From Kytococcus schroeteri (lineage in GTDB: Bacteria > Actinomycetota > Actinomycetes > Actinomycetales > Dermatophilaceae), in the NCBI RefSeq assembly GCF_002847825.1, contig NZ_PKIZ01000012.1, positions 63,133 to 99,417 of the forward strand: a DNA stretch of 36,285 bases, written 5' to 3'. This document shows positions 1-8,447 of this stretch, piece by piece (the first letter of the stretch is position 1; every line of letters starts with the position of its first letter). The position numbers were made by a program, and so were the translations under genes. A model generated the notes under the pieces. The model made no database searches, had not been told where the DNA came from, and saw only the letters and a list, made by a program, of their open reading frames with translations.

Positions 1-1207
1 CCACGGCGTTGCGCTCGATGCAGGGGATCTGCACGAGGCCGCCCACCGGGTCGCAGGTGAGGCCCAGGTTGTGTTCCATGCCGATCTCGGCGGCGTTCTC
101 CACCTGCTCGGGCGTGCCGCCGATGACCTGCGCGAACGCGCCGGCCGCCATCGAGCAGGCCGAGCCGACCTCTCCCTGGCAGCCCACCTCGGCACCGGAG
201 ATGGACGCGTTCTCCTTGAACACCACGCCGATGGCGCCGGCGGTGAGCAGGAAGTCGACCACGCCGTCGTCGTCGGCGCCGGGCACGAAGTCCACGTAGT
301 AGTGCAGCACCGCCGGGATGATGCCGGCCGCACCGTTGGTGGGGGCGGTCACCACGCGGCCGCCCGAGGCGTTCTCCTCGTTGACCGCCAGCGCGTACAC
401 GGTGATCCAGTCCATGCCCGACAGCGGGTCGGTGGACTCGCGGCCGGCCTGCTCCAGCGCCTCCCACAGGGCGGGGGCGCGGCGCGGCACCTTGAGCCCG
501 CCGGGCAGGGTGCCGGTGGCGTGGGTGCCGTTGTGCACGCACTCGCGCATCACCTGCCAGATCTCCAGCAGGCCGGCGCGCACCTCCTCCTCGGAGCGCC
601 ACACCTTCTCGTTCTCCATCATCACCTGCGGGATGGTCATGCCGGTCTCGCGGCAGATGGCCAGCAGCTGGTCGCCGGTGGTGAAGTAGTGCGGCAGCGG
701 GGTGTCGTCCTCCACGATGTGGGTCTCGCCGTCGGCGTTCTCGTTGACCACGAAGCCGCCGCCCACGGAGTAGTAGACGTGCTCGCTGAGCTGGGTGCCG
801 TCGGCGTCGAAGGCGGTGAAGCTCATGCCGTTGGGGTGCAGCGGCAGGGTCTTGCGGCGGTGGAGCACGAGGTCGGTGTCCTCGTCGAAGCGGATCTCGC
901 GGCCGCCGTTGAGCGGCAGGCGCTTGTCCTGCCGGATGCGCTGCAGGGTGTCCTCCACGGCGCGCGGGTCGCAGACCTCGGGGCGCTCACCGGCCAGGCC
1001 GAGCATGACGGCCTTGTCCGAGCCGTGCCCCACGCCGGTGGCGCCGAGCGAGCCGTACAGCTGGGCGTGGATGCGCTCCACCTTCTCGAGCACGCCCTCC
1101 TCGCCGAGCTTCTCCGCGAACATCACGGCGGCCCGCATCGGCCCGACGGTGTGCGAGCTGGAGGGGCCGATGCCGATCGAGAACAGGTCGAACACGCTGA
1201 GCGCCAC
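1..1207 (-). CDS. sdaA: L-serine ammonia-lyase (serine dehydratase), partial at the left edge
   Basis: This enzyme deaminates L-serine to pyruvate and ammonia in the cytoplasm, using an oxygen-sensitive 4Fe-4S cluster. The start is GTG at 1207 (minus strand), with AGGAGTG just upstream. About 402 codons are present and the C-terminus lies beyond the window; the single-chain family is usually about 450-470 residues. The N-terminal beta domain begins with the family hallmark GIGPSSSHTVGPM at about residues 11-23. The catalytic alpha domain shows APTNGAAGIIPAV and then SGAEVGCQGEVGSACSMAAG, followed by LTCDPVGGLVQIPC. The cysteines in these last motifs include the expected cluster ligands. It is divergent from the lipoprotein gene at 1435. 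No truncation or frameshift is visible. Identification is firm. Confidence 0.95.
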   Translation of the reverse strand, partial: MALSVFDLFSIGIGPSSSHTVGPMRAAVMFAEKLGEEGVLEKVERIHAQLYGSLGATGVGHGSDKAVMLGLAGERPEVCDPRAVEDTLQRIRQDKRLPLNGGREIRFDEDTDLVLHRRKTLPLHPNGMSFTAFDADGTQLSEHVYYSVGGGFVVNENADGETHIVEDDTPLPHYFTTGDQLLAICRETGMTIPQVMMENEKVWRSEEEVRAGLLEIWQVMRECVHNGTHATGTLPGGLKVPRRAPALWEALEQAGRESTDPLSGMDWITVYALAVNEENASGGRVVTAPTNGAAGIIPAVLHYYVDFVPGADDDGVVDFLLTAGAIGVVFKENASISGAEVGCQGEVGSACSMAAGAFAQVIGGTPEQVENAAEIGMEHNLGLTCDPVGGLVQIPCIERNAV

Positions 1208-1346
1208 TGTCACTCCTTGGTGGGGGTAGACGGTGCCCGCGGGGGTGGTCGCGGGCCGTCGCACAGTGTCTCACCGAACCCTCCGCGCGCACGATGGCGC
1301 GCGCCCGCCGGGGCGCGGCCGCCCGGGAGGCCCCGGCGTGCTGCCG

Positions 1347-1352
1347 TAGCAT
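1347..1352 (+). promoter_or_regulatory. Candidate -10 element for the lipoprotein gene
   Basis: TAGCAT matches the actinobacterial TANNNT -10 pattern and lies 83 nt before the lipoprotein start codon. No convincing -35 hexamer is seen, so this is a weak call. The 227-nt spacer between sdaA and the lipoprotein gene must hold promoters in both directions; I could not pick one for sdaA. Confidence 0.3.
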
Positions 1353-1434
1353 GGGGTGCCGCCGGTGTGCCTGGCCGCGACTCCCGGGGGAGGGCGGCCC
1401 GCCCCGGCCGACCGGCCCGACCAGGAGGACACCG

Positions 1435-2292
1435 ATGCCGCTGCGCCGCCCCACCCCCACGCCCCGCGCCGCGCGCGGACGCACCCTGCTGGTGGCGGGT
1501 GCGGCGCTGGTGGCCAGCGGCGCCGTGGCCGGGTGCGGTGGGGTCTCCATCGGCATCGGGGGAGCGAGCAGCGACCCGACGAGCAGCGCCACCTCCACCG
1601 AGGCGCCCACGGAGGCCTCCCCGTCCTCCTCCGAGGGGGCGACCGACCCGACGGGGGACGCCGCGCCGACCGGCGACGGCGCGCCGGGGACGACGCCTGG
1701 GGAGACCCCCGGCGAGCCCGCGAGCACCGAGCCCACGAGCAGCGAGGGCGAGCCGACCCCGTCGGAGAGCGACGGCGCCACCGAGAGCGACGACGCCACG
1801 GGCACCGACTCCTCCGAGACGCCGTTCCCCGAGGACGGCGCGTCCGAGCCGGCCGAGGCCGGGGCCGCCGACTCCCTGGGCAAGGTGGTGAGCGAGCCCT
1901 CCATCCCGCACCGGGGCGAGGCGTTCCGGTGGGAGTCCGGCCTCGTCGCGCACGTGACCGAGGGGGAGCCCTTCATCCCCTCCCCGGCGGCGGCCGGCAC
2001 CGACGGCTTCAGCCAGTTCGAGCGCTACGAGGTGACGCTCACCAACCGCAGCCCGGAGTCCTTCCGGCTCAGCGACTTCCGCATCAGTGCCCAGAGCGCC
2101 GGGGAGCCGGCCTCCCGGGTCTTCGACTCCGGCAACGGCATCAACTCCCAGCCCGCCCAGGACCTGGAGCCCGGGGAGACCGCCCGCTTCCCGGTGGTGT
2201 TCGGCGTGAAGGACCCGCAGGACACCGTGCTCGACGTGGTGCAGGCCTTCGAGCTGAGCGACCGCGTGGTCTTCCTGCCGCCTCAGCGGTAG
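1435..2292 (+). CDS. Secreted lipoprotein with long acidic Ser/Thr/Glu/Pro linker
   Basis: This is a 285-residue protein of unknown function. The ATG at 1435 is chosen because AGGAGG lies at 1422-1427 and the protein then begins with a typical lipoprotein signal: Arg-rich residues 1-16, a hydrophobic stretch 17-32, and lipobox VAGC with Cys34 as the lipidation site. Residues about 40-140 are a low-complexity linker rich in S, T, E, P, D and G, likely disordered and spanning the cell wall. Residues about 145-285 form a globular domain with a beta-rich pattern (YEVTLTNRSPESFRLSDF, then LEPGETARFPVVFGV) that resembles the DUF4352/telokin-like extracellular domain; that similarity is inferred by eye. 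The last 10 nt overlap the 3' end of the acyl-CoA synthetase gene on the other strand. Confidence 0.85.
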   Translation: MPLRRPTPTPRAARGRTLLVAGAALVASGAVAGCGGVSIGIGGASSDPTSSATSTEAPTEASPSSSEGATDPTGDAAPTGDGAPGTTPGETPGEPASTEPTSSEGEPTPSESDGATESDDATGTDSSETPFPEDGASEPAEAGAADSLGKVVSEPSIPHRGEAFRWESGLVAHVTEGEPFIPSPAAAGTDGFSQFERYEVTLTNRSPESFRLSDFRISAQSAGEPASRVFDSGNGINSQPAQDLEPGETARFPVVFGVKDPQDTVLDVVQAFELSDRVVFLPPQR

Positions 2293-4094
2293 AGCGCGTC
2301 GAGCTCGCGGGCGTACTTCTCGGCCACCACCGCGCGGCGCACCTTGAGCGTGGGGGTCAGCTCCCCGCCCTCCATCGTGAACGGCTCGGGGGCCACCACG
2401 ACCTTGGTGATGTGCTCGTAGCGGGCGAGGTCGGCGGTGAGCGCCGACACCCGCTCGGCCACCAGGCGCTGCAGCTCCTCGCCGGAGACCTCGCCGAGCT
2501 GCTCGGACACCGCCGCGGCGTCCAGCGACACCACGGCCGTCAGGTAGGGGCGGCCGTCGCCCACGACCATCGAGTACTCGATGACCTCGTCGCTCTCCAG
2601 CACGCCCTCGATGGCGGCCGGGGCGACGTTGCGCCCGCCGTCGGTGACGATGATCTCCTTGGACCGGCCGGTCAGGGAGAGGAAGCCGTCCTCGTCCAGA
2701 CGGCCCAGGTCCCCGGTGCGGAACCACCCGTCCTCGGTGAACGCCCCCGGCGCGGGGTCGCTGCCGTCGAGATTGGGCAGGTAGCCGGAGAACACGCCGT
2801 CGCCGCGCACCTGGATCTCGCCGACGCCCGGGGTGTCCGGCCCGTCGGGCTGGGGCACGATGCGCACCTCCATGCCGCGGATCGGCTGGCCGACGGTGCC
2901 GAACCGCCAGGTGCGCACACCGGGGCAGGAGACCACCGGGGAGGTCTCCGAGAGGCCGTACCCCTGCGAGACCAGCAGGTCGGCGGCCAGCAGGAACTCC
3001 TCCACCTCGCGGCGCAGCGCGGCACCGCCGGCGGCCATGCACGTCTTGGGCCCGCCCAGCACGTCGCGGATGCGGTGCAGCACGAGCCGGTCGGCCACGC
3101 GGTAGGCGGCCTCGGTGGCCACCGGGACGCGCTCGCCGCTGCGGCGGGCCAGGTTGCGGCGCAGTCCCACCCGCATCGCCCAGTCGAAGAGGCGCCGTGT
3201 GACGCCGTTCCTGTCGGCGTTGGCGTGGGCACCGGCGTAGACGCGCTCGTAGAGGCGGGGCACGCTCACCATCACCTGCGGCCGGGCGGCGGCCAGCAGC
3301 GGCTGCACCTCCCGCGGGTTGCGGCAGTAGGCGATGGTGAGGCCCTGCTGCACGCCGAACGCGGTCCACGCGCGCTCCAGGGCGTGGGAGAGCGGCAGGA
3401 AGCTCAGGGAGCGCTGACCCGGCGCGTAGTCGAAGCGCTCGGCGATGGTGGCGAACTGGGTGGTGAGGTTGCGGTGCGTGAGCGGCACGGCCTTGGGCAC
3501 CCCGGTGGTGCCCGAGGTGTAGAGGATCGTGGCCAGGTCGTCCAGGTCCGCCTGCTCGATGCGGCGCACCACCTCGGCGCGCGTGGCCGCGTCGGCGGCG
3601 CGTCCGGTGGCCACCGCCTCCTCGAGGTCCACCACCGGGGCCCCCGTGGTGGACGCGGCGGCCTCCCGCGCGGCGGGGGAGCACTCCAGGGCCAGCACCT
3701 GCTGCAGGTGCGCGGTGTCCACCATGTCGGCCACGAGGGCGAGCTCCTCGTCGCCCAGCACGGCCACCACGGTGGCGCGGCTGTGCTCCAGCACGTAGCG
3801 CTTCTGGGCCGAGCCGGAGGTCAGGTGCACCGGCACCACGGTGGCGCCGGCCGACATCGCGCCGTAGTCGACCACCGACCAGGCCGGGCAGTTGGGGGAG
3901 ACCAGGGCCACGCGGTCCCCGGTGCCCAGGCCGTGGGACACCAGGTGGGCGGCCAGGGCGGTGGCGCGCTCGGCGAACTCGGCGTAGGTCCACTCCTGCC
4001 AGGTGCCGTCGACGAGCTCGCGCTGGGCCACCACCCCCGGGTGGGCCGCGGCGGTGTCGCGGAGGTGCTGGCTGAGCGGTGCGAGCGTCGACAT
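2283..4094 (-). CDS. fadD: Long-chain fatty acid--CoA ligase (AMP-binding, FadD15-like)
   Basis: The enzyme activates fatty acids to acyl-CoA through an acyl-adenylate. It has 603 residues from ATG at 4094, the usual size for this family. The AMP-binding P-loop ILYTSGTTGVPKAVPLTH is at about residues 187-204, GYGLSETSPVVS at about 390, and the C-terminal lid motifs TGDLGRLDEDGF and GRSKEIIVTDGGRNVAPA follow. The upstream frame stays open to 4166, but the conserved N-terminus (MSTLAPLSQHLRDTAAAHPG) begins at 4094. There is no Shine-Dalgarno sequence; instead TACCCT lies 7 nt before the ATG, which suggests a leaderless mRNA. The closest actinobacterial relatives appear to be the long-chain FadD15-type synthetases; the substrate is inferred only from the family. 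Confidence 0.93.
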   Translation of the reverse strand: MSTLAPLSQHLRDTAAAHPGVVAQRELVDGTWQEWTYAEFAERATALAAHLVSHGLGTGDRVALVSPNCPAWSVVDYGAMSAGATVVPVHLTSGSAQKRYVLEHSRATVVAVLGDEELALVADMVDTAHLQQVLALECSPAAREAAASTTGAPVVDLEEAVATGRAADAATRAEVVRRIEQADLDDLATILYTSGTTGVPKAVPLTHRNLTTQFATIAERFDYAPGQRSLSFLPLSHALERAWTAFGVQQGLTIAYCRNPREVQPLLAAARPQVMVSVPRLYERVYAGAHANADRNGVTRRLFDWAMRVGLRRNLARRSGERVPVATEAAYRVADRLVLHRIRDVLGGPKTCMAAGGAALRREVEEFLLAADLLVSQGYGLSETSPVVSCPGVRTWRFGTVGQPIRGMEVRIVPQPDGPDTPGVGEIQVRGDGVFSGYLPNLDGSDPAPGAFTEDGWFRTGDLGRLDEDGFLSLTGRSKEIIVTDGGRNVAPAAIEGVLESDEVIEYSMVVGDGRPYLTAVVSLDAAAVSEQLGEVSGEELQRLVAERVSALTADLARYEHITKVVVAPEPFTMEGGELTPTLKVRRAVVAEKYARELDALYR

Positions 4095-4101
4095 GCGGGT
4101 C

Positions 4102-4107
4102 AGGGTA
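4102..4107 (-). promoter_or_regulatory. Candidate -10 of a leaderless fadD promoter
   Basis: On the minus strand TACCCT is followed by 7 nt and then the fadD ATG at 4094. This places the expected transcription start at or next to the start codon. With no ribosome binding site in the region, a leaderless transcript is the simplest reading. No clear -35 hexamer is seen. Confidence 0.35.
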
Positions 4108-4159
4108 CGCACCCGGGGCGCCCGCCCGGCTGGGGAGGACCGCGTGGAACCATGGCGCC

Positions 4160-5377
4160 ATGACACCGGACCGGGCGGCCGTGCGCCGCATGCAGGCCGT
4201 GGCCACCGGGCTGCTGCTCCTGGCGGCGGTGGTCTTCCTGCTCACCCCCGACGACGGCGCCTGGGGTTACGTCCACGCCGCCGCGGAGGCCTCGATGGTG
4301 GGCGCGGTGGCCGACTGGTTCGCCGTCACCGCCCTCTTCCGCCACCCCCTTGGCGTGCCGGTGCCGCACACCGCGATCATCCCGCGGCGCAAGGACGACA
4401 TCGGCCGGGCGCTCGAGGACTTCGTGGCCACCAACTTCCTCACCGGTCCCACCGCCCGTGACCGGTGGGTGCGCGCCGGGGTGAGCGCCCGCGCGGCCCG
4501 CTGGGTGGGGCGCGAGGAGAACGCCCGCTCCGTGGTGACGGAGCTGCTGCCCGCCGCCCGACGCGCCCTGGCCGCCGCCGACCGCCGGACCGTGGCCGAG
4601 GTGGCCGGCGAGCACCTGCTGCCGCGCCTGGCCCGCGAGCCCCTGGCCCCGCTGGCCGGGCGCTGGCTCGAGGAGGTGCTGCGCACCGGGGCGCACCGCC
4701 GGCTGGTGGACCTCGTGGTGGACGAGGCCGTGGACTGGCTGACCGCGCACCCCGAGCGTGTGCAGTTCATCGTGCGCACCCGGGCGCCGTGGTGGTCGCC
4801 CCAGTGGGTGGACGACGCGGTGGTGGAACGCATCCACGCCGAGCTGCTGGGCTGGGCGCGTGACGTGCAGCGCCAGCCCGACCACCGCGTCCGCGCCAGC
4901 GTCGACGACCTGCTGGGGGACCTGGCCCGGGACCTGCAGCACGACCCCGGCACCGCCGAGGCGATGGCGCGCCTGCAGGAACGGGTGCTCACCGACCCCT
5001 CGGCGGCCACCACCGTGGCCGAGCTGTGGGAGGGCCTGGCGGTGGTCCTGGACGAGGCGCTCGCCGACCCCGACGGGGTGCTGCCGCGCCGTGCCGCCAC
5101 GGCGCTCGCCGAGGCGGCCCGCGGCGTGGCCGCCGACCCGGCCGTGTGCGCCTCGCTGGACGAGCGCAGCGCCGAGGTGGTGGGTGCCCTCGTGGAGCGG
5201 CACGGCTCCGAGCTCGCCGGCGTGATCTCCGACACCGTGGCCGGCTGGGACGCCACGCAGACCGCGGAGCTCCTCGAGGCCTACGTGGGCAAGGACCTGC
5301 AGTTCATCCGCATCAACGGCACGGTCGTGGGCGGACTCGTGGGGCTGGTGCTGCACGCCCTCACCCAGGTCCTGTGA
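4160..5377 (+). CDS. DUF445 family membrane-associated protein
   Basis: This 405-residue protein belongs to the DUF445 (YjiN-like) family, whose biochemical role is not established. The start ATG at 4160 precedes MTPDRAAVRRMQAVATGLLL. It has two hydrophobic segments near the N-terminus (about residues 14-32 and 38-60, around AAEASMVGAVADWFAVTALFRHPLG, a family hallmark) and a last one at the C-terminus (INGTVVGGLVGLVLHALTQVL). Between them lies a long helical soluble region, residues about 90-370, rich in Ala, Arg and Glu. The conserved IPRRKDDIGRALEDFV and GKDLQFIRINGT motifs are typical of the family. The frame is open upstream to 4079, but that overlaps the fadD promoter and start. It stands alone, divergent from fadD and 58 nt before mnhA. 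Confidence 0.85.
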   Translation: MTPDRAAVRRMQAVATGLLLLAAVVFLLTPDDGAWGYVHAAAEASMVGAVADWFAVTALFRHPLGVPVPHTAIIPRRKDDIGRALEDFVATNFLTGPTARDRWVRAGVSARAARWVGREENARSVVTELLPAARRALAAADRRTVAEVAGEHLLPRLAREPLAPLAGRWLEEVLRTGAHRRLVDLVVDEAVDWLTAHPERVQFIVRTRAPWWSPQWVDDAVVERIHAELLGWARDVQRQPDHRVRASVDDLLGDLARDLQHDPGTAEAMARLQERVLTDPSAATTVAELWEGLAVVLDEALADPDGVLPRRAATALAEAARGVAADPAVCASLDERSAEVVGALVERHGSELAGVISDTVAGWDATQTAELLEAYVGKDLQFIRINGTVVGGLVGLVLHALTQVL

Positions 5378-5386
5378 GCCGCCTCG

Positions 5387-5392
5387 TAGAAT
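5387..5392 (+). promoter_or_regulatory. Candidate -10 element of the Mrp antiporter operon
   Basis: TAGAAT is a good actinobacterial -10 and sits 43 nt before the mnhA start, in the short gap after the DUF445 gene. No recognisable -35 precedes it. Transcription could also enter from the DUF445 gene, since no terminator-like hairpin lies between. Confidence 0.4.
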
Positions 5393-5435
5393 CCGTGCGA
5401 CCCACCCCCGACCGGCCCACCCCAGGAGGCGCCCC

Positions 5436-8400
5436 GTGCTCGTGCTGATCCTCGCGCACCTCGTGGCCGCCCTGGCCGCGCCGTGGCTCGTCCGCGCGAT
5501 GGGTTCCCGGGCGTTCATCCCGCTCTCGGTGCCGTCGCTGGCCACCGTGGTCTACCTCGTGCGCCAGGCCGCGACCGTGCACGCCGGCGCCACCGACCAC
5601 CCCCACCACGGGGTCGGCCATGGGTCGGCCGGACTGCCGCCGGCGGTCACCGAGTCGTGGACCTGGGTGCCCCAGCTGGGCATGGACCTGGACTTCCGCC
5701 TCGACGGCCTGTCCTGGCTGCTGGCGATGGTGGTGGCCGGCGTGGGCACGCTCGTGCTGCTCTACTGCACCGGGTACTTCTCCGACGACGAGGAGGGGCT
5801 GGGCCTGTTCGCCGGCTCGCTCACCGCCTTCGCCGGCGCGATGCTGGGCCTGGTCACCACCGACAACATGCTGGTGCTCTACGTGTTCTGGGAGCTCACC
5901 AGCATCCTGTCCTTCCTGCTCATCGGGCACCGCATCACCTCGCGCCACTCCCGCTCGGCGGCCATGGAGGCGCTGGTCATCACCGCCGGCGGTGGGCTGG
6001 CCATGCTCGTGGGCATCATCGGCCTGGGGGCCGCGACGGGCAGCTACTCCATCAGCAACCTGCTGGCGCACCCGCCGCAGGTGGACGCCCTGGTCACCAC
6101 CTCGGTGGTGCTGCTGCTCGTGGGTGCCTTCACCAAGTCGGCCCAGGTGCCCTTCCACTTCTGGCTCCCGGGCGCCATGGCCGCGCCCACGCCGGTGAGC
6201 GCCTACCTGCACGCGGCGGCCATGGTGAAGGCCGGCATCTACCTGGTGGCCCGTTTCGCCCCGGCCTTCGCCCACCTCGAGGTGTGGCAGTGGGCCGTGC
6301 TGCTGCTCGGTGGCCCCACGATGCTGGTGGGTGCCTACCGCTCGCTGCGCCAGGTGGACATCAAGCTGGTGCTGGCCTACGGCACCGTGAGCCAGCTGGG
6401 CTTCCTCGTGCTCGTGGTCGGCCACGGCACCCAGGACGCCGCCCGCGCGGGCCTGGTGCTGCTGCTGGCCCACGCCCTGTTCAAGGGCTCGCTGTTCCTC
6501 GTGGTCGGCGCCATCGACCACTGCACCGGCACCCGCGACCTGCGCCGCCTCTCGGGCCTGTCGCGGAGCATGCCGCTGCTCTTCGCCACCGCCTGCGTCT
6601 CCGCGGCCTCGATGGCGGGCCTGCCGCCGCTGCTCGGCTTCGTGAGCAAGGAGGGCGCCTACACGGCGCTCGACCCGACGGTGCACGGCTGGGCCACGCG
6701 GGAGGGTGTGGCCTTCTTGGTCGTGCTCGTCGGCTCGATGATGACCTTCGCCTACTCAGCGCGCTTCCTGTGGGGCGCCTTCCGCACCCAGCGCACCAAG
6801 CCGGCCACGCCGGTGCACGCCCCGGGCTTCTTCCTCCAGGCCAGCCCCGCCCTGCTGGCCGTCGGCACCATCGTGCTCGGCCTGGCCAGCGGCCCCCTGC
6901 TGGAGCCGGTGGTGGGCAACTACGCGTCCTTCTGGCCGGCCTCGGAGCACCCGCTGCACCTGGGGCTCTGGCACGGCTGGACCGTGGTCCTGGCCTTCAC
7001 GCTGCTCACCTACGCCGTCGGTGTGGTGCTGCACCTGCGTCGCCGCCAGGTCAACGGCTTCCAGCGCGGCGTGGCCGCCCTGGGCCTGCCCGGCGCCGAG
7101 CGCGGCTTCCAGCTGACCATGCGCGCGGTGGACCGGGGCGCGCTGGCGGTCACGGGCCTGTTCCAGCGCGGCTCGCTGCCGGTGACCCTGGGCATGATCT
7201 TCGTGGTGGCCGTGGCCGTGCCGGTGGGGGTCCTGCTCATGCAGGACGTGCCGATGCCCGAGCACTACCGCCTCATGGACTCGTGGGCCCAGCTGGGCGT
7301 GGCCGTGGTGACCGCCGCCGCCGGTGTGCTGGCCGCGCTCTCCACCCGCCGCCTGCGCGCGGTGGTGCTCGCCGGCGTCACCGGCTACGGCTCGGCGGCG
7401 CTCTTCATGCTCTACGGCGCCCCGGACCTCGCGCTCACGCAGCTCATGGTGGAGAGCATCTCCATCGTGGTGTTCATCCTCGTGCTGCGCCGCATGGCCG
7501 GCCAGTTCCCGGACACCCCGCGCCGGGTCGAGAAGGTGCTGCGCGTGCTCATCGCCGTGGGGGTGGCCGGTGTGCTCACCCTGGTGGCGCTGGTCTCCGC
7601 GGCCTCCCGCGCGCACGTCCCGGCCAGCGCCGGCCTGCTGGAGACCGCGTACACCAAGGGCGGTGGCCACAACGTGGTCAACGTGATCCTCGTGGACACC
7701 CGAGGCTGGGACACCATGGGTGAGATCGCCGTGGTGCTCGTCTGCGCCACCGGTGTGGCCTCGCTGGTCTTCCTGCGAGAGGAGGTGCTGGAGACCGCCC
7801 GCGTCGCCGCGTCGGCCACCCGCACCCGCCGCACCATGCACCTGGAGGCCGACACCGAGGGCTCCCGCTGGCTGGCCGACGCGGTGAACATGAAGCACAC
7901 CCGCCGCTCGGCGGTGCTCGAGGTGGTCACCCGCCTGGTCTTCCACTCGATGGTGGTGTGGAGCCTGTACGTGCTGCTCGTGGGCCACGACGCCCCCGGC
8001 GGCGGCTTCGCCGGCGGCCTCATCGCCACGCTGGCGCTCACCGTGCGCTACCTGGCCGGTGAGGCCGACGAGCTGCGCGCCGCGGCCCCGGTGCTCTCGG
8101 GCACGCTCATGGGCGCCGGCCTGGGCCTCGCGGTGACCACCGGTGTGCTCGGCATGGTGGCCGGGGGAGAGCCCCTGCAGTCGTGGGTGTTCAACCTGGA
8201 CGTCCCGGTGCTGGGCCACCTGCACCTGGTGACCCCCGCCTTCTTCGACGTCGGGGTCTACCTCGTGGTCGTCGGCATGGGCGTGGGCCTGCTCACGAGC
8301 CTCGGTGCCGGCGTGGACCAGCAGATCGAGTCCGAGCGCGGCGAGGGGCACCGTGACGCGCTGAGCCGCCACGCGGACGACGAGTTCCACCGCTACGGCC

Positions 8401-8447
8401 TGCGCCACACCGACCGACCCGTCGAACGACCGGAGGTGGACGCGTGA
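5436..8447 (+). CDS. mnhA: Mrp Na+/H+ antiporter subunit A (fused A+B type)
   Basis: This is the large subunit of the multisubunit Mrp (Mnh) cation/proton antiporter in the cytoplasmic membrane, related to complex I subunit NuoL. It has 1003 residues. The start is GTG at 5436, with AGGAGG at 5424-5429. Residues about 1-500 form the NuoL-like proton channel with many membrane helices; VLYVFWELTSILSFLLIG and PFHFWLPGAMAAPTPVSAYL are family signatures with the expected Glu and Lys/His residues. A DUF4040-like segment follows (YGAPDLALTQLMVES, about 660). The C-terminal 170 residues carry an MnhB-type domain (LLVGHDAPGGGFAGGLIA), so no separate mnhB gene is needed, the normal actinobacterial arrangement. 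The stop overlaps mnhC by GTGA. It is first in the mnhA-C-D-E-F-G-hrpA operon. Confidence 0.95.
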   Translation: MLVLILAHLVAALAAPWLVRAMGSRAFIPLSVPSLATVVYLVRQAATVHAGATDHPHHGVGHGSAGLPPAVTESWTWVPQLGMDLDFRLDGLSWLLAMVVAGVGTLVLLYCTGYFSDDEEGLGLFAGSLTAFAGAMLGLVTTDNMLVLYVFWELTSILSFLLIGHRITSRHSRSAAMEALVITAGGGLAMLVGIIGLGAATGSYSISNLLAHPPQVDALVTTSVVLLLVGAFTKSAQVPFHFWLPGAMAAPTPVSAYLHAAAMVKAGIYLVARFAPAFAHLEVWQWAVLLLGGPTMLVGAYRSLRQVDIKLVLAYGTVSQLGFLVLVVGHGTQDAARAGLVLLLAHALFKGSLFLVVGAIDHCTGTRDLRRLSGLSRSMPLLFATACVSAASMAGLPPLLGFVSKEGAYTALDPTVHGWATREGVAFLVVLVGSMMTFAYSARFLWGAFRTQRTKPATPVHAPGFFLQASPALLAVGTIVLGLASGPLLEPVVGNYASFWPASEHPLHLGLWHGWTVVLAFTLLTYAVGVVLHLRRRQVNGFQRGVAALGLPGAERGFQLTMRAVDRGALAVTGLFQRGSLPVTLGMIFVVAVAVPVGVLLMQDVPMPEHYRLMDSWAQLGVAVVTAAAGVLAALSTRRLRAVVLAGVTGYGSAALFMLYGAPDLALTQLMVESISIVVFILVLRRMAGQFPDTPRRVEKVLRVLIAVGVAGVLTLVALVSAASRAHVPASAGLLETAYTKGGGHNVVNVILVDTRGWDTMGEIAVVLVCATGVASLVFLREEVLETARVAASATRTRRTMHLEADTEGSRWLADAVNMKHTRRSAVLEVVTRLVFHSMVVWSLYVLLVGHDAPGGGFAGGLIATLALTVRYLAGEADELRAAAPVLSGTLMGAGLGLAVTTGVLGMVAGGEPLQSWVFNLDVPVLGHLHLVTPAFFDVGVYLVVVGMGVGLLTSLGAGVDQQIESERGEGHRDALSRHADDEFHRYGLRHTDRPVERPEVDA

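Noticed and set aside
71..1891. A 606-codon plus-strand frame opposite sdaA
   Set aside because: It is the His/Val/Gly-rich shadow of a well-conserved serine dehydratase and runs into the lipoprotein gene out of frame.
1210..4245. A 1011-codon minus-strand frame spanning the lipoprotein and fadD regions
   Set aside because: It is out of frame with fadD and antisense to the lipoprotein gene. Its composition is Arg/Gly/Ala noise and it has no start signal.
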